A stretch of 64,000 bases of DNA from Eopsaltria australis (lineage: Eukaryota; Chordata; Aves; Passeriformes; Petroicidae): assembly GCA_034509425.1 (NCBI GenBank), contig JAVTVJ010001852.1, positions 163,501 through 227,500 of the forward strand, in the 5' to 3' direction. The notes under the pieces are model-generated. The model was given only the letters and a program-made list of their open reading frames with translations. It had not been told where the DNA came from and did no database searches. Of the stretch, positions 37,261-51,034 are shown piece by piece (the stretch's first letter is position 1; the number at the start of each line of letters is the position of its first letter). A program made the position numbers and the translations under genes.

Positions 37261-40200
37261 GGTGCCAAGGCCAGCCCCAAATCCACATGCAGAGGCTCGG
37301 AGCACAGGCAGCAACCCGCTCTGCTCCAACACTGCCAAGGATTATTGCAGCAGGTTACTCAGCAACTCCCTGACGTGCCCTGGTGATGTCAAAGGACACC
37401 TTACCTGTACTCCATTGTCTCACTTCCAGCCCTTTTCTACCTCCAAACACATCCCAAGGGACCTGTTCCTCTCAGGCAGCTGCATGGGTGGAATTTCCCC
37501 TGTTCCTTTCCCCTTTTCCTCAGAGCAGTTGGACACAACCACACAAGCACAGGGCTGGGGAGGGGCTGGCTGGACCTCAACTCCCCGAGCACCTCACGGT
37601 GGAAAACCCAACTCATCAAGCACAGCCTACTGAGTACAAGGTGAGGGATCTCCCCACCCTGCTCAGAAATGGGTGACAAGTCTCACTTTAGAGCCCCAGC
37701 TATCAGGGGTACAAATGTCTTCGCCTCCAGCAGCAAAATATTCCTTGAGGAATCTTCTGCCCTGCTTTTCAGTAAAACCAGCCCAGTTTCTGGGTGTTTG
37801 AGGGTTTGATGTCCCAAACAAGTCACTGACACCTGCTGGGCCTCTGTCCATGGCAGCATTCCGGGAATCCAGCTCAGGAAGGCTGGTGACCTTGCACTGA
37901 ATTGCCTTTAGGCACATGAAAAAACTCATCTGGTGTTTCCAGAAAATCACAGGGACTGCCACGTGCCTGGCCTGCTCTCAGGCTGGGGCTTATCCCCCAA
38001 AGAGGCACTTTTAGGGGTCTCACAGAGAACTTTTAAGGGTTTGACACCTGCCTGCACCTTACTTTTCCCTCACAAGGTTGGTGCAGAACCCTCAGGAGTC
38101 ACAAGGTGCCTCCCAGACACCTTTCTGCTGCCTTCCCCCTCAATAGCAACACCCAAAAATCAGCTTTATCAGCATCCAGAGCCACTGCACACCGCCAGCA
38201 GCACAGGCTGAGCCCAGGCTGGCACACAGAACCACGGGCGGGTGGGTGATGTCTGGAGCCCAAATTCGGTGGCAATGCTGCTGTTGCTGTGTCACCCTGC
38301 ATTTGAGCAGCCCAGCCTGGCCCAGCTCCTCCTCATCCCCCAACCCAAGACTTCCAACCCAGTTTATCAATGCCAGGGACACGAAAGCAAGGCAGCCAAG
38401 GTGAGGGGCCAGGGAGCACAGCCCCTGTCTGGGCCGTGCACGGTGTCCCCAGCGTGGCTTTGCCCTGCAAAAGGGGCTGTCAGCTCCCATTGCTCACGCT
38501 CCAGGGCCTGCTCGAGCCAGCCACACTCTGCCAGCCATGCCAGGAACCAACATCACATCCAATTAACATCACTGCTGATGAGCTTTCCATCCCCTGCCCC
38601 CGCCACGGGGATGGGGCTGTGCAGGCACAGGTGGCCACACAGCCCCATCTCCTCTGCCTGCCCACCCTGCTCTCCCCAGGGCTGCTCACCCCTTTTTTTT
38701 AAGGGTTCAAAACTCAGCAGAGCAGGAGCAGCTAAAGGTTCTTTTTGTCACTATTTATGGAACAAAACCTGAATCTTTTTTACAAGGAGCTGGGGGTTGT
38801 GTGCTGAGTATGAGGCACCTTTTTATTCCACCCTCTTCTGTATTCTCTGCATTCTACAGCCTCTCCAATGACTCCTTTTCAACAGCAAACGAATTTATTG
38901 CCATGTGTGGCAAAGGTCCATACAGAAACCACAGCAGGGGAGGACAGGACCAGTCACCCTGAAAGTGCCCATCCCCTCTGAGGGGCAGATCCAAGGATGA
39001 GCCCAGCACACCTGCAGCTCCAGCCAGGCTTTAAAACACAAACAGTGTGGGAACACGTGCAGGCAATATCCAGTTTCTGCAGGAAATTGCACAGCGTGGA
39101 TATCCAAACATCGCCATCAGGCAAAAAAACAACATCTTCATTTGCCAGCTCATGTCACACAAACCTAAATTCTTTCTAGGTGACAGTGTTCAGCTAAAGC
39201 TGAGCATCACTGATTCCACAGCTCTGGAAAGCCCTGGAGCTCCACAGCAGCCAGGCTTGAGGCTGCAAATCCTCGGAAAAGACAAGGATATGGGTTCTGC
39301 AAGGATGTGCAGCGAGCCCAGCTCGTGTTTCCTCCGTGCTGGGGTTCAAGCCCTGCTGCAGGAGCTGCAGGAACTCCCACGCAGGCTCCACCTGCCTGCA
39401 CAGGGACCAGCCCCAGCTCCCAGGAGCTCCCCAGCATCCACAAACCCTGCAGAGCTGTGCCTTTCCCGTGGCTGCAGCACCAAGGCAGATCCCCCTCAGC
39501 CCCCAGGCTGTGTGCTGGATCTTTGCTCCGTGCTGACACATTTCCTTCCCGTAGTAAAATCACCTCCCATCCCTAGGCTGCAGCACTGCCTGGAAATCCA
39601 AACCTTTCAGGATCAATCCTTGCTGCCCATGCCCCTCGAGAAGCACCAAAAGTGCATTGTGAGCTGTGGGCATCCCCAGCCATTTGGCAAAACACCTCAG
39701 GGCACGGGGATGAAGGCAGCAATTTTCTGACAGGTGACTGGTCCCAGTGACAGCACCTTCCCACAGCCTCTGTGATTCACTGCTCACGTCAGCAGCGTGG
39801 AAAAAGTGACCCCTTCTTCCTCCTGAGGAAACAACAGACGTGCTTAAACAGAAAAAGAAATTAAAGATGATGGGCTTGTCCAGCAGAAAACCTGAGCACA
39901 ATTCAATTCCCACAGAACCAGAGGGATCTCCGTTGACTTTAATCCCTTTTTTCCTTGGCTGTCCTTAACTCACTCTCCCTCCTCCCCACAGGAGCAGGCA
40001 AACAAGTGCCAGCCCAGCAGTGGCACTTGCAGAACAGCTGCTGTTTCACAACTACCTGCAGCAAGAAAATCAAGAAGCCTGACAGAGCGTGCCAGAAATC
40101 ATCTCCTGAAAGGCAGAGCAGCTGGGAAGGGCTGCAAGGAGCCATCCCTGGCACAGGGGCGGGTGGGGGCTTCACAGGAACACAGGTCAGGCAGTGACCC

Positions 40201-40454
40201 CCTGCCCCACAGCCCCCAGGGAGGGACAGGATGGGTCCAGGAGGGCAGGAATGGGGCAGGAGTGAAGCGCCCAAAACCAATCTTTGTGATCCTCACGGCC
40301 AAGGCATCGCCCTTGTTTCATTTATTCCCAACCCTGGCAGAAGCCTGGGCTGAACCTCCCTCCCAAGCTGCCCCTCCCCTGGGTGTACGAGCAGAGAAGG
40401 GGCAAAGGAAGGATAAATTAATTAAATATTTAATCTGGGAGCTGGGTTTTATGG

Positions 40455-40545
40455 TGATTCCGAGGGCTGTCCTGTGCAGGGTGAGGAGCTGGACTCCAGG
40501 GATCCTCGTGGGCCCTTCCAACTCAGGAGCACAAAGTTGTGACCC
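40455..40545 (+). mobile_element. Short CR1 3' remnant
   Basis: The sequence gaggagctggactccaggga followed by tcctcgtgggcccttccaac matches the end of a CR1 3' tail. It is too short for confident subfamily assignment. Confidence 0.5.
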
Positions 40546-42284
40546 ATCTCTGCAGCAGTGCAGCCCCACAGCCACCAGACCTAACTAAACCCAGCTGTTA
40601 TTTATCGAGCTTCAAACGTGCTGTCCCCACACCTCCCCAGCCAGAAATCCCAATTTAAACCACGTGAGGCTGAACCCCAGCTCTCTATCACCAGCAAGAG
40701 AGCAGATTAACAGCAGGCTCTGAAGGGGACTTGGCTGGACTCTGCAGAAGATCCTGTCCCAGATGTTGCCTCTCCAGAATCCCTCCTGCACGCTCAGGAA
40801 ATGCCCCCAGACACCCCAAACCCAGCTCCCTCCCAGGGGGAGAGCTGTGCCTTCAACACCAATATCACATCTCCCACTGACATGCTCTAACCTGTATTAA
40901 GATGCCTAAACTCAGCTCAAACTGGGGATCTCAGGATTCATTCTTGCCATGATCCTCCAACACCACCCAAATCCATGGCTCCTTCCTGCTTCCAGCCAAA
41001 GCTGCAGCTCCTTTTGTGTGTTTGAGGGAAGATGGGCAGTGCTTTGGATCTTCTGAGCAGTGCCACAAGGAGCATCCAGCAATCAATCCACGTCCCACGG
41101 AGCTGTCCTGCAGCATCCTGCAGTAAAGCTCTTCCCCAAAAAAAAAATTCTTCTTTTTTGACTGTCTTAATTAACACACTGCCACTGGAGCTGTGAATAA
41201 AGGTGAGACTTTCCAGGAATCAAAGCAAGGTGCCTGGAAAGATTACACAGTAATTATCACTCACAAAGTTCCAGCCTGGAATCACAGGAATAGGCTCCCT
41301 GGATTTCCCACAGACCATTTTCATGGCATTGCCCTCGTCCTTTATGGGTGCAAAACCCCCTGATCACAGAGGAGCTTTAAGGAGTACAAACACACCAGCC
41401 TGGATCACGTAACTTCCATGAAACCTGCTGCTTCCTCCTGTGCTCTGGACAAGGGCAAACCCTTCAGAGGAAAGAGGCAGGAACTTCATTAAGGAGCAAT
41501 TATGGGGTAATCCGTGTCCTGCAGAAAACTGCTTCTAGCTGTGTCAAACACGGGCTGGGCTCTGCCCTCAAATGTCATTTATTTACTTCCATTTTATACA
41601 AATATTTCTACCTAACGCAACTCATTATCTTCACAAAAGTCTATCTAAATACTTGGCTTTAATTATTACGGCAAGAAGTCACAGGGACCAATTACAGACC
41701 AGAGAGAGGCCACAGAGGAGCTCCTGCCCTTGGAGAATTACAGGCACTGCTGCTGCATCCCAGAGCAACAAAACATCACCTTTGAAGGCTCAGAAGCAAA
41801 GACCTGGCTCTTGCTGCAGCAGATCCCTCCTGCAGGACCCCTGTTTGCAATCACCAACTCATTTACACAGCTCCCAGCATCAGACCTGGCCAAAGACGGC
41901 CCAGATGAGGAGTTCAGCTCCCTCCCTCCTGCCTGAACCCTCCTGCCTCCAATGCTGGCATTTAGGGGTTTTTGTGGCCCCCATTTCTCCCACCCTCCAG
42001 CCCCACTCTCCACACCTGAGGTGCTGGGACAGCCCTGCCACCCTGCAGAGGGGCAGCACCTCAGCCCAGTGACTAACTGCCTTTTTTCCTGTTTTTCCTC
42101 CCTCCCAGCAGCCTCTCTGAGGAACAGGAGCTCAGCCCATTCAATCCTGATCGTCCAGCGGCAGCCGGAGCCCTCCCAGCCCTGGAGCTGTGTTTGCCAC
42201 CGGGGAAACCCGGAATTATTCCCTTATCACAAATCACCACAGCTGATCCAGCCCTGCCTGGCACAGGCCCATGCTGCAGCCCTG

Positions 42285-42385
42285 CAAACCTTCCAGGGGA
42301 AGCTGTTCCTGCCCATGGCAGAGCTTGGAACAAGATGTTCTTTAAGGTCCCTTCCAACCCTAACCATTCTGGGATTCTGTGTTTC
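42285..42385 (+). mobile_element. CR1 LINE 3' remnant
   Basis: The markers cctgcccatggcagagcttg, ttctttaaggtcccttccaa and ccattctgggattctgtg are in the order of a CR1 3' end. Only the last ~100 bases are recognisable. Confidence 0.8.
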
Positions 42386-43111
42386 TGGCGGCTCTGCTTT
42401 AGATCTAATCCATTCTCCCAAATGGAATTCAAAACCAAGCAGAAGCAGGTTTAAGATCCACCCCCATTCCCACTGGAATATTTAAGGTCTGGCCTTGAAA
42501 ATCTGCCTTTGCAGAAATAGAAACAAAATGGTGTGAGACAAGAGGAACCATCAGCTGAAGGCACCAGGGCTGAGCCCTGGGATGGTCCCACAACTCCAGC
42601 CCAGACCCAAACACAGCCTCACACTGTCTCAGCTTTCATCTCAATACATTTTAACACCAGCCTTGTCTTCAAGGTCTGTGCCTCTCATTAACCACCTCCA
42701 TGGGCAACTGAAGAGATTATTCATGGGAAATATCACCCAAAATGAACCAGATCCATCTGGCTGTGCAGAGACCCTACACAGACATTCCTTAAATCATTTA
42801 ACTAAATCTAACTTTGAAATTCAACTGAAGGACTGAGAAGCCACCCTGGGAACTGCTGCTCAAAGCTCCCAGCTCAGAGCAGCAGAGCCCCTGGGAGAAA
42901 CCAGGTCCCTGCAAAAGGCTCTTATCGCTTCTCTAGAACTGGAGCAGCAATAACAGGAAGAAATTGTTTTGGCAGGACTTACACCACATAAAGTCAACTC
43001 ACCAGCCAGTGGTGTGTGAAATCTCCCTGAAAAACACAGACAGACAGAGAGCACAGGCTGCAGAGAGCATCCCCCAGGCTCAGATGGGCTCCCAGGCACC
43101 CACCCCAGCCA

Positions 43112-43556
43112 TGCTCAGCATCGCCCACACCATGGGCATCACCCACACCATGGGACCACGCTCAGCATCACCCACACCATGGGCATCACCCACACCATGG
43201 AACATGCTCAGCATCACCCACACCATGGGCATCACCCACACCATGGGACCACGCTCAGCATCACCCACACCATGGGCATCACCCACACCATGGGACCATG
43301 CTCAGCATCACCCACACCATGGAACATGTTCAGCATCACCCACACCATGGGCATCACCCACACCATGGGACCGTGCTCAGCATCACCCACACCATGGGCA
43401 TCACCCACACCATGGACCACACTGAGCATCACCCACACCATGGGCATCACCCACACCATGGAACATGTTCAGCATCACCCACACCATGGGCATCACCCAC
43501 ACCACGGGACCACGCTCAGCATCACCCACACCATGGGCATCACCCACACCATGGGG
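43112..43556. repeat. Minisatellite with an 18-bp core and higher-order units
   Basis: The core atcacccacaccatgggc recurs throughout. Pairs of cores are separated by gaccacgctcagc or aacatgctcagc linkers, making a higher-order unit of roughly 48 bases. Confidence 0.95.
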
Positions 43557-46500
43557 GGCACAGAGCACTCTGTGGAAATGCCAAGACACCACCTTGAGCC
43601 CTGCTGCTTCTCCCAGCTTTCCCCATGAGCCATGAGTGGATGCTCCCAGTGTGATTGCTGAGGGGCGCAGGGTGTGCTGCTCACCTGCTCTCCCAGCTCT
43701 CAGGGACCCCTCCCAGCTCCAGTACAGTGTGGAAACCCAGTTTAGGACCCAGGAATGTTGTCCAGCTCCCCAGAGCGCAAGGGAGGGGTGGGAAGGTGGT
43801 AGCAGCCTCTGGGGCTGTTTGATGGGAAGTGCCCTTCCAGTGCAAACCCAACGCCTTCCACTGCTCAAGCACCTGCTGGATGCTCCCATCCTCCTCCTCC
43901 TCTCACTCTCAGCTGCACTGCCCACCTCAGGCACATCCCTGGTGCCACCCTCTCCACCAGCCCGGCCAGAGGATGCTGTGGTGAAGCCCAACTGAAGCTG
44001 TGGAGGCTCCAGGCCACCGCAGTCCAGCAGGACGTGTCACCTCCCCCCTGCAGCGACAGCGCTCCCGTGCCGGGGACGCCGCTCCCATCGCTGCTGCTGC
44101 TCCTCACACAATAGGCACTTCTCACAGCGGCACGGGGCAGCTTTAAACTGATTAATGGTTGTCTCAAACAAGCCCGGAGTGTGCGGGAGGCCCCTGGCAG
44201 ACAATGCCAGCCCAGTGGCAGCGGGACGGCACCAGCTGGTGCCCTGTGCCAGCGGGAGAGCAGCAGCAGCAGCAGAGCTGCAGCCGCTGCCAGGGTGGCC
44301 TGCCCAGCTGAGGGACACGGCACGGCTGCTGCCAGGCTCCCCGTCCCTCTGCCAGGCACGTGGCAGCACGGGCACAGCACAGAAGGGCTTGGGTCCCTTC
44401 CCATGCCAGCTCAGGGATGCCCAGCCCCCCCTGCTCCACAATCCAGCCTCGTGTCGCACTGTGGGACACGAAAGGAACACGCAGATTCAGCAGCAGGTCA
44501 GGACTACCCAGGCAGGATCAGGAAAAGAGACCCTGCCTTTCTTTATTCTCTCATTTTTGTATCTTTTTAAAGACAATTGTGGGTTGGTCAATGAGGTTCC
44601 CACCTCTGCAATTCCACAGGATAATGACACAGTCTGTCATCTTTCTCCACCTTAGGAGAAAGGAATGAAAGACAATCTAGAAGTTCAAAACAATCTAGGC
44701 CGGTTAAGAAAACATAAACTATGTTTATAAAAAAAATGCAAGAGAAATTCTACTACCGAAGTAAAAACACAGAACATTGTAAAAACCAAGGCGACAGCCT
44801 CACCCTGCAGCCTGTGCAGTGAGCATCTAGCGTGCTGGATCCGCAGGGCTCACACCTCCTCACGCTGCCCTGGGACAGAATTCCAGCTGCAAATTCCCTC
44901 CTGGCACAGGGCAGCTCTGCAGGTGATGCCTGCACCACCAAAAGCTCAGGTGAAAATCATGGGAACTTCTTCCAAGCGGAGCTGTGCCCTGGCGTGTGAC
45001 AGTGCAGGGATGTCACACGTGCAGCTTCACCCTTTCCTGGTTCGGTGCTTTCCCTTTTTTGGGATGGCAGCCAGAAGGGAATGAAAAACCCAGGGAGGGC
45101 GAGCAGCCATCCCCACACAGTGGGGACAGCAAAGCTTTCGGATCCTCCAGCCAGAACATCCCAGGCAGCCCGAGAGGAGCCGTGGCTCACACGGGGAGCG
45201 AGGAGCAGCTTGTGCAACCCGCAGAGCCCGGCCTGGGAAAGGCAGCTATCACTGCCAAGCATCTACAGCCACCAAGATTAGCCAAGGGAAGAAGGCAAAG
45301 TGAAAGCAAACACAGCAGAGCAGCTGCGATAAGAAACTGAGGCTCGGCCAGGTGAGCAGGCGGCCTGGCTCACACCGCGGGGCTGTGGCAGTGGGAACAG
45401 AGCTGCCACGTGCTCTGCCTGCCCACACAGCCTGAGAGCCGGGCCACGTGTGCTGGCACCTCACAGGTGGGTTCTGTCCCCCCTCAAACCCTGGCTTTGC
45501 AGCCCTCAAGGTGTGCCTGCTCCATAAGGTGTCCAGCACACACCACCCACAGCCAGGAGCGGGCTGAGCAGCAGAACGCTGCAAACTGCAGCAAAGGACT
45601 GTGCCCTGCTTCATCTTCACTCCGGGTTTTCCTTAACCCCGAGGCTTCCCATGAAAATCCAGAGGGGTGGGTTTGGGCAGGGATCTGGGCTAAGCGTGAG
45701 CTCTGCACGAAACCAGCTCGGAGCTCTGCGCTCCCCCAGCTACCCCACCACATCCTTCCAGCACAGCGAGACACTGGAGGATGTGAGCAAGCCCGAATCC
45801 TGCCCTTGCCCCAAACAATAGGCTCTGCAATAATGGTGCAACCAGAATTTCCTGTGCGGCGGCGCGCGCCAGCTCCCGGGAGAAAACACCCTGGGAAAGC
45901 TCTGCCACGGGAACACGGCACCAGGGCAGCTCCTGCAGCCTCCTGCCCGGGCTGGGATGCTCCTCTGGCAACAGGGAAAGCACCACAACCCAGCCCAGGC
46001 TGGGAAACAGGGAAAAAACCACACCAGCAGCCCAGGAACGGCTGTCGATAATCCATTATCACAGCAGCCTCCTGCAACATCTGGACCTGGCTTTTCTCTC
46101 GCGGATGTTTCATATCCTGCAGTGCTTGGGAAAGCAGCACGGAGCAGGCTGGGCTTTGGGAGGCTCCGCTCTCCAGGCTGGGGTGAACCTGAGCAGGGCA
46201 GGAGCCTCATGGAAAAGTCTCCATCTCTCCTGGAAAGATGGCACAGCACAGCAAGGACGGAGCAGCCGAGGGCATCAGGCACCAGAGGCAGCAAAACTGC
46301 TCCAGCATTGACCTGCTGGAGCTTTTCCCTGGAATGAGGGATCACCACAGCCCCAAACACTGAGAAGAGCCAAGGATAAGCTCCCACAGCAAAGCAGGAA
46401 CAGTGGATGATGCCAGGCTGGAGCAGGGAGGAGCACAAGGAGTGCCCTGAGAAGGAAGGAGGGGCAGAGCCAAGGTGGGATGAGCCGGCCACTGCCCCCA

Positions 46501-49500
46501 TTCTCCATCACCCTGCACCACCGAGGGGGAGAAGGGGAAGAGACTGGGAGAAACTGAGCCTGGAAAGACGGGAGGAGTGGCAGGACGGTGATTTTAGGAT
46601 TGGGTTTTATTTCTGCACACCTTCCCCATCACTCTGGATGTGCAGAGAGCTCAGCATTTATTGCAGAAGGAAAAAGCTCAGGAAACAGGTGATGGCACCT
46701 GAGCCTGGCTTAGCACAATCCTGAACAACTGGGGATGCTCCAGCCCCTCCATGAGACCTCCTGGAACTGGCCAAATTCAGTCCCTCGTGCTGGATTTAGC
46801 ACACAGAACTATAACCCAGCAGCTGGAATGTCAGAGAGGGAACCAGGGATACAGAAACAAGGTTTTCACCCCATTTCTTCCATCAGCTCCCCTAACTTGT
46901 CTCTGCCTTTTCAAGGCTACATAAAAACAGAGGCCAAATTAGTTCTGAGAGTGATCAATTCGGGTTTTGAAAGCAATGAATCTTTGCAAGTTTTCAATAT
47001 TAAGCCTAAGGGGGAGTCTCTGGGTATTTGAGTCGCACACATTAGAGTTACACACTAAAGAATGGCAGGATTGCAAACACATGAAAAATAGAAAAGCTAA
47101 AATCCTAAGGCATCACGTTCACCACAGCCAAGGTTGTGGGCACCAGGGCAGGGCTGACCCGTCCTAAAATCCCCCCTGCACCTGCAGCAGGTAAATGTTG
47201 AAGGTCAGAGAAAGCCAAGCCCCCATCCCAGGATTAAGGAGGGTTCTGGGTTTGGGATGGGGACAGAAAAGGTGAGGACAGAGATGGTGAGGCTGCAAAG
47301 GACACACTGCCTGTGACCCCAAATCCAACACACACCCCACGCACAAAACCAACCCCAGAGCCCCAGCACAGCTCGTGGTGGGCCACAGGGAAGGACTGGC
47401 TGTACTGGGCAGGACTGGGCCAGGATGAGCAATGAGCAGCTCAGCAACACCTTCCAACAGAGGAGACACAGAGCTGGGGGCACCACACCCTCTTTCCAGA
47501 GATGAAAAGCAGAGAAACCTCATGCAAGAACACCAGAGCTCTCAGAGCTCAACCTACAGCAAGAAACAATTACTGGGAGATAACTGGAAAATGCATTTTT
47601 AAAGGGTTTCCTTGGGAAAAAAAAAAAATCCAAGGCTACTCCACAGTTTCTTATTTTAACAAGTACTCGGAGCCAGGAGGCTGCAGTGGGACTGGGAACT
47701 GGGCTCCTTGCACTCAGCCCTCAATGACCCAAAATTAATTAGTTAGTGTTTATTTGCACATGAATTTCCCTCAAAAGTCCATGGTTCCCAGACATTGCTG
47801 CCGAATTCTCCAGCCCAGCTCACCCTGCCCGTCTCCCTGCCACCAAAATCCTTTGTGATGTTTGCAAAATGCCCCCTCTTCTGGCAAATTCCAACGCAGG
47901 TTTTCAGGTCAGATGAAGAAAACTCCAATAAATCTGTCATTTAACGGAAAATTAATCCTGTGTCCTCATGTCAGCACCAACCCAGAAATAACCTCCTTCC
48001 CACAGCTATTGCGTGCTGGATGCACAAAAGCCAAACACAACAGGCTTTAAATAAAGAAACACCCCACGAAAATCAAAGTTGGTGATATTTATGCCCTGGA
48101 AGCAGGCTGGCAGGGGGCCACGGGGCAGCACACGTGGTGACATCCCCAGCAGGAACCTGGAGCTGCTCCCACCCATCCTGAGGCAGAGGAATTCTATTAA
48201 ATCAGCTGATACCAGTGCAAAAACTGGGGAAGTCTTTGGGATCACAGGACACAAAGAGCTGCAGGAATACAGGCAGAAATGAGTGCTCTGAGTGGCACTG
48301 GGTAATTAACTGTGGGGTTTGCAGCTCCTCGACTCAGATCCTTGGGATGCCCCAGATTATTTCTGAGGGAAATCAAAAAGCAAACTCATTCTTGAACTTC
48401 ACCTGGAAGTTTCAGAAGAGGCTGCAAGGTGGAGAGAACAAAAAACCACGGAGCAGAACAGGATGGCTGAGAGCAATTAGCACTGAGGAAAACGAGCGGG
48501 AACAGCGGGCAGGAGCCTCCAGTGCTTGGGAACCAGGATGGGGAGAAACAACGTCCAAAACAGGTGTGGGATGAACCAAAAATGGAGCAAAGCACCAGAA
48601 ATCAACTTGCTACACCTGTGGCTTTTAGCACAACCACAGTGCCCAGACTCATCTTCCCAAAGCAGAGCTTTCTGCAGCACCTGCAGCTGAACTCATCAGG
48701 AGGCTCCCCCAAAGAGAGGAGGTGTTTTCCCTCCCCTTGTGATGATGCACCTGCCTCCTCCTCCTCCCTTGGACCACCCCACGCCACCTGTGCCAAGCCA
48801 TGGCACCATCCAGAGCTCCTGGCAGTCCAGCCTGGACAAGCTCCTGGGCCCTGGGACAGCTCCTGGTGCAGGAGGAGAGCAAGGCAGCGAGGTCACTGCC
48901 ACCCTCCTGAAGGACAGAACCCTCCCTGAGGCCACCTCAGTGTCACCCAGGAGGACTCCGAGTCCATAATTCCCTGGGCAGCACGGATGAAGGGCAGCAC
49001 AGTGTCCCCTCTCCACCCCAACACACACACCCGGCCAGCTCTCCTCACAATGCACAGAAATTGAATTAATTCCAGGAAAACGAGGTGGGACAGCAGAAAT
49101 TCAGCGTTCCCAGTCCCTGTCTGGGCCATGAGGCACCGAATGCCACTGGAATGAGCCGTCCTGCACCCAAAGCCTCCGTGCAGGGACTCCAGCAAAGCAT
49201 CCACCTGCTCCAGCACCGACTCTAACAGACCTGAATTTGGCAATTTTACTTTCCCCAAAGCCAATCGGTGACGGTACCGCGGAGGGAGCGAGCAGCATTC
49301 CATAAATACTTGATTTAAACAGTTACAGGACGTGTGGACCCATGGGAGCGAGGGTTTAATAACGTGTCCCCTGCATCCCGCGGGGTCAGGGGTGAGCCGC
49401 TCCCGCTGGACACGGGGCTGCTCCCGGCTCTGCCGTCACTCGGGGGAAGGAGCCGAGCTTTGTTTTATAACAAAACCCCAGGGAGGAGCAGCAGCGAGGT

Positions 49501-50216
49501 GATATCAGCCATTAATCCCCGCGTTTTGAAATCTCTCATCTCGTAAACGTTCAGGTGTGAAGCAAACCCACGGAGGTGGAGGTGGGAACAGGAACCCTCC
49601 AGCCACGCTCTGGACACACCTGAGTGAGACTTTCTCACCGAGGCTGCCCCAAGACCACTAAAACCAGTAAGAAATGAACGTTCCCAAGCACGGAACTCCC
49701 ACAGAAATGCTCCCCTGGACTCAAACACGCCTTGAATCAGCCCGGGCGAGCAGTGACCCAGTTCTCCGGGAGTTCACACGGGTGTAAGCCCGGCTCAAAC
49801 CGCTCCGTTCCGACACACGCGGTGCAAAATAAACCCAGAGCCGGGCCCGCGGCTGGAACTGCCCCGCTCAGCTCCGAGCTGGTGCTTCCTCAGCAGCTCC
49901 AACACAGCCAAAAAAACCCAACAAAGAAAAGATTCCCACGTGATGTTATATAAAAAAAAAAAAAAGGGGGGGGGTTTGCGAAACTAATCCGAGCTCCGCG
50001 GGTTTGGGACCGTTCTGGGGGACGGCAGGGTTCGTCCCGCAGGTACCTGCGCGGGGGTGACGCGGATTTATGGGGTGAGAACACAAAGAGGAGGGATGCG
50101 ACACCTTGCCCCCATTAAAGTCGCGGCTCCGGGGGCAGCCCCAGCGCCACGCCGGGAGCGGGCCGGGGGCGGGTCGGGGGTCCCGGTGCCGGTCCCGGTG
50201 CCAGCCCCGCTCTTAC

Positions 50217-50310
50217 CTCGCTCACCGCATGGCCTCGGCGCCGCACCCTCGCGCGGTCCCGGCGATCAGGGAAAAACTCTGCGCTGGCGTCGGAAAGTTG
50301 AAATGTTTTT
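50217..50310 (-). other. ARHGEF4: Probable non-coding first exon with a donor site
   Basis: On the minus strand the CpG-island edge contains GGTGAGCGAG followed by gtaagagc, a close match to the donor consensus, at 50211-50220. The exon upstream of it has no long open frame that joins the large coding exon, so it would be 5' untranslated. It contains one upstream ATG that is closed by a stop after two codons. The upper boundary is arbitrary, because the transcription start cannot be placed by eye; the long A-run at 50310-50327 (a T-run on the minus strand) sits just upstream. Other donors in the island are possible. Confidence 0.45.
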
Positions 50311-50805
50311 AAAAAAAAAAAAAAAAATTAAGAATTCCAAAAAAAGTTTTAAAACACCAAAAACAATAATAAAATAAATTTTTTTAAAAGCGCCTGAAGG
50401 TGTCAAGCTCCTGAGAGGGACTCGAGGAGCTTTTTTTTTTTTTTTTCTTTTTGAAAAGCAAAAGCGGGCGGCGCAGGGAGAGCCCCGCTCCGGGCTCCGG
50501 CACCGCTCCCGCCGCCCTCCCGGCTGCGCCCGGGCGCTCCCCGCCGGCCCCGGCCCGGGAGCCCCGGCAGGGCCGGCGGAGCCTCAGGGGGCTCGGGCGC
50601 GGCCCCCCCCGAGCCGGGCTCGGGCCGTCCCCGGCCGCCCGCGGGCAGCGGGGTTCGGGGGGCGGCCGCCGGGGCCCGGCACGGGCCGCGCTGCTCCGCG
50701 CATCCCCCGCAGCCCCGGCCCGTCGGGGCCCGCCCGGCGCCGCCGCCGCCGCTCGCACACGGCACCGACGGCGAGCGACGGGAGCTGAAGCGGCCGCGAC
50801 CCGCG

Positions 50806-50855
50806 GGGATCGCTGCGGGATCGCTGTGGGATCGCTGCGGGATCGCTGCGGGATC
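50806..50855. repeat. 12-bp tandem repeat in the CpG island
   Basis: The unit gatcgctgcggg is repeated about four times with one substitution (ctgtggg). It sits in the middle of the island and every copy has a CG pair. Confidence 0.85.
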
Positions 50856-50971
50856 TCCGAGCGCCCGCCCGCCGGGCCCGGCCCCCCCCGCCCGCTCGGC
50901 GCCGCCCCGGCCCGGCCGCGCTGCCCCGCGGGGCTCTCGGGGCTGGGGGCGATGCCCGCACGCAGCACCCG

Positions 50972-51034
50972 GGGGTCGCTGTCCCCGCTGTGTCCCCGCT
51001 CTGTCCCTGCTGTGTCCCCGCTGCCCCCGCCCCG
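50972..51034. repeat. Degenerate tgtccccgctg tandem repeat in the CpG island
   Basis: About five diverged copies of a roughly 11-base C-rich unit lie next to the 12-bp repeat. The complementary strand has regularly spaced G-runs. Confidence 0.6.

Larger units (their letters stand above)
27394..50216 (-). other. First intron of the minus-strand gene
   Basis: About 22.8 kb separate the probable first exon from the large coding exon. I see no additional coding exon. It contains two minisatellites, several CR1 fragments, a CpG-rich patch near 34 kb and AT-rich candidate regulatory patches, listed separately. Its upper end depends on the first-exon call at 50217. Further untranslated exons could be present and would not be visible by eye. 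Confidence 0.45.

Noticed and set aside
45484..46501. Minus-strand frames of 218 and 253 codons and a plus-strand frame of 213
   Set aside because: They overlap one another in different frames over GC-rich intron and show no recognisable domain or splice pairing.
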